Source: an uncultured Lachnospiraceae bacterium (GTDB taxonomy: Bacteria; Bacillota; Clostridia; Lachnospirales; Lachnospiraceae). From it: 64,000 nucleotides of DNA. Positions within the stretch are counted from its first letter, which is position 1; every line of letters starts with the position of its first letter. A program made the position numbers and the translations under genes. The stretch lies in NCBI GenBank assembly GCA_934418125.1, contig CAKRWT010000008.1:25938-89937 (forward strand). The letters are read 5' to 3'. Positions 61,272 to 64,000 of this stretch are shown piece by piece. Below the pieces are notes generated by a model. That model was not told the origin of the DNA and searched no databases. It saw only the letters and a program-made list of their open reading frames with translations.

Positions 61272-62108
61272 CTATACAAAGGCTTTCATCTTTGCCACTG
61301 TCTCTACTAATAACTTTTCAAACTTAGGGGCAACTGCATCTGCCGCCTCCTGTACCTCTGTATGGGAAAGTGGCGCATCGCTCATGCCTGCCGCCAGATT
61401 GCTGATACAGGAAACACCGCAGATTTTCATGCCCATGTGGTTGGCTGCAATGGCTTCCACCACAGTACTCATTCCAACCGCACTGACCCCCAACTGATGT
61501 AACAGCCGGATTTCTGCCGGTGACTCATAGGAAGGTCCTGTCAGCTGGGCATAGATACCTTCAAATAATGAAATTTCATTCTCTTTGGCAGTTTCACGGA
61601 TTATCTCCTGTAATGCCTCATCATATACATGACTCATATCCGGGAACCGGGTTCCCAGCTCTTCTATATTCGGTCCAATCAATGGGTTTGGTGCAAACAT
61701 GGATACATGGTCTGTAATTAACATCAAGGAACCGGCATGGAAAGAAGGGTCAATTCCACCGGCTGCATTCGTCAGGAAAAGTATCTCTGCTCCCATCATC
61801 TTCATCAGTCTAGTTGGCAGTACTACATCCGAAATCGGATATCCTTCATAGAAATGAACCCGTCCCTGCATTAACACTACCGGAACCTCCTGAATGTATC
61901 CAAAGATAAATTTTCCTACATGCCCTGGCACCGTCGATACTGGGAATCCATCTATCTCTTCATAAGACAGTTGGGCTTTTACCTGTACTACCTTTGCAAA
62001 GTTGCCAAGCCCGGAACCAAGTACAATGGCTACCCTGGGTTGAAAATCTATTTTACGTTTATAACACTCATAGCATTTCAATAATTTTTCGTATATCGGA
62101 TTGCCCAT
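61272..62108 (-). CDS. punA: purine-nucleoside phosphorylase
   Basis: 278 residues, trimeric PNP type. Landmarks are VLGSGLG, FPVSTVPGHVGKF, the MQGRVHFYEGY motif, FLTNAAGGID, and MSTVVEAIAANHMG. It splits purine nucleosides with phosphate. The ATG at 62108 has GGGAGG; the longer open frame reads through the promoter and is rejected. Confidence 0.94.
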   Translation of the reverse strand: MGNPIYEKLLKCYECYKRKIDFQPRVAIVLGSGLGNFAKVVQVKAQLSYEEIDGFPVSTVPGHVGKFIFGYIQEVPVVLMQGRVHFYEGYPISDVVLPTRLMKMMGAEILFLTNAAGGIDPSFHAGSLMLITDHVSMFAPNPLIGPNIEELGTRFPDMSHVYDEALQEIIRETAKENEISLFEGIYAQLTGPSYESPAEIRLLHQLGVSAVGMSTVVEAIAANHMGMKICGVSCISNLAAGMSDAPLSHTEVQEAADAVAPKFEKLLVETVAKMKAFV

Positions 62109-62133
62109 GGAATATGCCTCCCTTTTTCTTTTT

Positions 62134-62162
62134 AGTATAACATTTCCGGAAAAGATTGGCAA
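62134..62162 (-). promoter_or_regulatory. sigma-A-type promoter of the nucleoside salvage operon
   Basis: On the minus strand TTGCCA (62157-62162) and TATACT (62134-62139) are exactly 17 bases apart. Transcription would start near 62127, 19 bases before the phosphorylase ATG. It lies just after the spoIVA stop codon at 62171. Confidence 0.75.
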
Positions 62163-62170
62163 AATGTTCT

Positions 62171-63658
62171 TTAGATAATAATGCAGACCATTCCGCCATT
62201 ACTGTCATTGACAATTTTCTGCATAGTTTCCTGCAATTTTATCTGACTTTCCTCATTAATCATGGATATTTTACCGGTAATACCATCATTTACCAACTGT
62301 TCTACAGTCTTACCGAAAATATTTGTTTCCCAGATACCATCTTCATCCGCTCCGGTTTGGGAAATATACTGAATCAAATCTTTCGCCTGCTCTTCCGTTC
62401 CTACAATCGGCGATATTTCTGTTTCAATGCTTGCCTTAATCATGTGAATACTAGGGCTCTCCGCTTTGATTTTTACCCCGAACTTATTGCCCTGCCGAAT
62501 CAGTTCCGGTTTCTCTAGCACGATTTCTTCCCGGTCAGGCATTACCACACCATACCCTTTATAACGTACCGATTCCATGGCATGGAGCACCTTGGTATAC
62601 TCTCGCTTCATCTTAGCCATTTCTTTCAGGGTTGTCAGTAGCTGATATTCACTTTCTATGGATTCCCCTACCAGTTCACTTATCATCTCGTAATAATAAG
62701 AATCATCTACGTCCAGTACAATCCGCACACAGCCATCCGACATATCGATACCATCCAGTTTACATTTGCGGATGTATTCGCTCTCTATGGAAAAGGCCGA
62801 TGCCGTAATATCCCGGATATGGTTCAGTCCTGCCATCAGTTGTCTGACTTTAGCTATCAAATCCTGTTTCATTTTGTGGTCATAAGGGAGCATCTCCACC
62901 CATTTTGGCATATAGAATTCAATCATGGTCAGTGGGAATTCATACAGGATATTTTCCATAATATGATTAATATCTTCCCTCTTTAACTGCTCACAGTTTA
63001 CCGGCATGACGGTTACCTGATATTTTTCACTGATTTCGTCTGCCAGTGTCCTCGTTTCCTCCGCATAGGGCTTTGCCGAATTCAGAAGTACCACAAAAGG
63101 TTTGCCAAGCTGCTGCAGTTCCCGGATAGTCCTCTCCTCCGGCTCTAAAAAACTGTCTCTTGGCAATTCCCCGAAGCTGCCGTCACAGGTTACCACAATT
63201 CCAATCGTAGAATGGTCTTTAATTACCTTTCTTGTGCCGATTTCTGCCGCCTTGGTAAATGGAATCTCCTCCGCTGACCAGGGTGTCTTTACCATCCGTT
63301 CTTCTTCAGCTTCCATGTGTCCAGCAGCCCCATCTACCATATACCCAACACAATCAATCAGCCGGACATTGACATCAATATCCGTTCCCAGCCGGATGTG
63401 TGCTGCCTCCTTGGGGATAAACTTTGGTTCTGTGGTAGTAATTGTCTTTCCCCCTGCACTCTGGGGCATTTCGTCCTGGGCTCTCTCCTTTTCATGCTCG
63501 TCTTCCATAAAAGGAAGCACCAACAGATTCATGAACCGTTTAATAAATGTAGATTTTCCAGTCCTGACCGGTCCTACAATACCCAGGTAAATTTCACCCC
63601 CTGTTCTAAGCTGTATATCTTTATACAGGTCATATGTATTACTCTGCAAAAAATCCAT
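62171..63658 (-). CDS. spoIVA: stage IV sporulation protein A (SpoIVA)
   Basis: 495 residues, full length. The Walker A is GPVRTGKST (29-37) inside an unusual opening (DLYKDIQLRTGGEIYLGIVG). The C-terminus is highly conserved in the family (MVCIII). SpoIVA is an ATPase that polymerises on the mother-cell face of the forespore and is the base of the spore coat. The start at 63658 has a strong GGAGG, which lies inside a hairpin. In Bacillus the gene is under sigma-E. This is the clearest evidence that the organism forms spores. Confidence 0.97.
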   Translation of the reverse strand: MDFLQSNTYDLYKDIQLRTGGEIYLGIVGPVRTGKSTFIKRFMNLLVLPFMEDEHEKERAQDEMPQSAGGKTITTTEPKFIPKEAAHIRLGTDIDVNVRLIDCVGYMVDGAAGHMEAEEERMVKTPWSAEEIPFTKAAEIGTRKVIKDHSTIGIVVTCDGSFGELPRDSFLEPEERTIRELQQLGKPFVVLLNSAKPYAEETRTLADEISEKYQVTVMPVNCEQLKREDINHIMENILYEFPLTMIEFYMPKWVEMLPYDHKMKQDLIAKVRQLMAGLNHIRDITASAFSIESEYIRKCKLDGIDMSDGCVRIVLDVDDSYYYEMISELVGESIESEYQLLTTLKEMAKMKREYTKVLHAMESVRYKGYGVVMPDREEIVLEKPELIRQGNKFGVKIKAESPSIHMIKASIETEISPIVGTEEQAKDLIQYISQTGADEDGIWETNIFGKTVEQLVNDGITGKISMINEESQIKLQETMQKIVNDSNGGMVCIII

Positions 63659-63705
63659 AAAAAAATCCTCCTGCTTATACTGGTTAATGTATATGCAGAA
63701 GGATT
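63659..63705 (-). terminator. terminator-like hairpin containing the spoIVA Shine-Dalgarno
   Basis: On the minus strand AATCCTTCTGC (63705-63695) pairs with GCAGGAGGATT (63674-63664), 11 bp with one G-U pair and a 20-base loop, followed by TTTTTTT and directly by the spoIVA ATG. It lies only 5 bases after the lactonase stop, so it can end that transcript. The 3' arm contains the whole GGAGG of spoIVA, so read-through mRNA would hide the ribosome-binding site. Confidence 0.75.
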
Positions 63706-63716
63706 GCTCCCTATGC
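63686..63716 (-). promoter_or_regulatory. possible sigma-E promoter of spoIVA
   Basis: On the minus strand GCATAGG (63716-63710) and TATACATT (63693-63686) are 16 bases apart. TATACATT matches the sigma-E -10 (CATACAnT) at all but one position, and GCATA matches part of the -35. The spacer is one or two bases long. Transcription would start near 63679, in the loop of the hairpin. Confidence 0.4.
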
Positions 63717-64000
63717 GGTTGCTTCTGAAAGTTTATGAAAAATAATGCAGTTAGGCTGGTCTACCTTAATTTCTTTACCATTCATGACAAGCAGCCCATT
63801 CTTCAGGTCTACGTTAAAGAAGGTCATCGTGTTTGACTCATGGTTTAAGGATACCAGATGCCTGTTATCCGGGAAAAGATTCACATCCTTCGGATAATCT
63901 CCACTAATAGGAAGACATAAGATTTTCTCCAGTTTACCATCCCTGTGGTCAATCTTATAAATAATGGCACTGTTATCGCCTGCATTGGAGCTTACCAGGT
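63711..64000 (-). CDS. lactonase / beta-propeller family protein, 3' fragment
   Basis: The frame enters from the right edge and stops at 63711, giving the C-terminal 96 residues. Visible repeat-like parts are NAGDNSAIIYKIDHRDGKLEK and FPDNRHLVSLNHESNTMTFFNVD, which look like blades of the 7-bladed propeller of the 6-phosphogluconolactonase-type lactonase family (the FPDNRHLVSLNHESNT region is typical). The start lies outside the window. The stop overlaps the possible spoIVA promoter. Confidence 0.75.
   Translation of the reverse strand, partial: LVSSNAGDNSAIIYKIDHRDGKLEKILCLPISGDYPKDVNLFPDNRHLVSLNHESNTMTFFNVDLKNGLLVMNGKEIKVDQPNCIIFHKLSEATA

Noticed and set aside
1..64000. Mobile elements, integrases, tRNA attachment sites, toxin-antitoxin or defence genes
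   Set aside because: I found no transposase, integrase, recombinase, tRNA gene, restriction or abortive-infection family. The window is core chromosomal and metabolic genes.

Overview
The window looks like chromosomal DNA of a strictly anaerobic, spore-forming Clostridia species, most likely a gut Lachnospiraceae. The support is the gene set: spoIVA, cotJABC and a GerA/SpoVAF-type germinant protein, an anaerobic (class III) ribonucleotide reductase nrdDG, a monomeric [FeFe] hydrogenase, YesM/YesN-type sugar two-component systems and a mannose-family PTS. Genes are densely packed, mostly on the minus strand. I see no insertion sequence, prophage, CRISPR array, tRNA or rRNA. The assignment is inferred from gene content, not from a marker phylogeny.

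Layout. 1-2.8 kb: a partial DUF2953 gene, a small unknown gene, a plus-strand HD-GYP protein with a changed HD motif, and a NUDIX hydrolase. 2.8-15.2 kb: cell envelope, division and repair genes (PBP transpeptidase, FtsW/RodA, U32 peptidase, ZapA, RuvAB), a Gx transporter/NusG-II pair, a DUF4037/TPR pair and HflKC. 15.2-25.9 kb: a phosphatase, then a sugar block with EI, an HPr lacking Ser46, a HAD phosphatase and PTS IIA-IIB-IIC-IID. Upstream of these on the same strand are a two-component system and two membrane-anchored solute-binding proteins that have no ABC permease. 26-32.1 kb: a complete sugar ABC importer (binding lipoprotein and two permeases) diverging from a YesM/YesN two-component system.

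32.1-41.4 kb: trpS, a Cys-rich mini-protein, DUF5662, a GlgX-like GH13 protein lacking the catalytic nucleophile, DUF1292, a UvrD-type helicase, gltX and the hydrogenase. 41.5-46 kb: an ABC exporter (ATPase plus GldF-GldG fusion permease) and cotJABC. 46-49.6 kb: a GH1 glycosidase fused to mannose-6-phosphate isomerase, next to an SGNH esterase, which together suggest beta-mannan or manno-oligosaccharide use. 49.8-57.7 kb: SpoVAF-like protein, dUTPase, nrdG, nrdD (with two NrdR-type boxes upstream), an aminotransferase, a WYL regulator, a small membrane protein and RNase HI. 57.7-64 kb: a membrane-anchored MutS-like ATPase, an MTA/SAH deaminase-like amidohydrolase, cytidine deaminase, purine nucleoside phosphorylase (purine/pyrimidine salvage), spoIVA, and the 3' end of a lactonase-family gene.

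The strongest candidate for an under-described system is 15.99-25.90 kb. A sensor kinase with short extracytoplasmic loops is flanked by two anchored binding proteins and sits directly upstream of a self-contained PTS that carries its own EI and a remodelled HPr. Other points of interest are the GH1-ManA fusion, the GH13 pseudo-enzyme, and the spoIVA leader, where the Shine-Dalgarno lies inside the 3' arm of the neighbouring gene's terminator-like hairpin.
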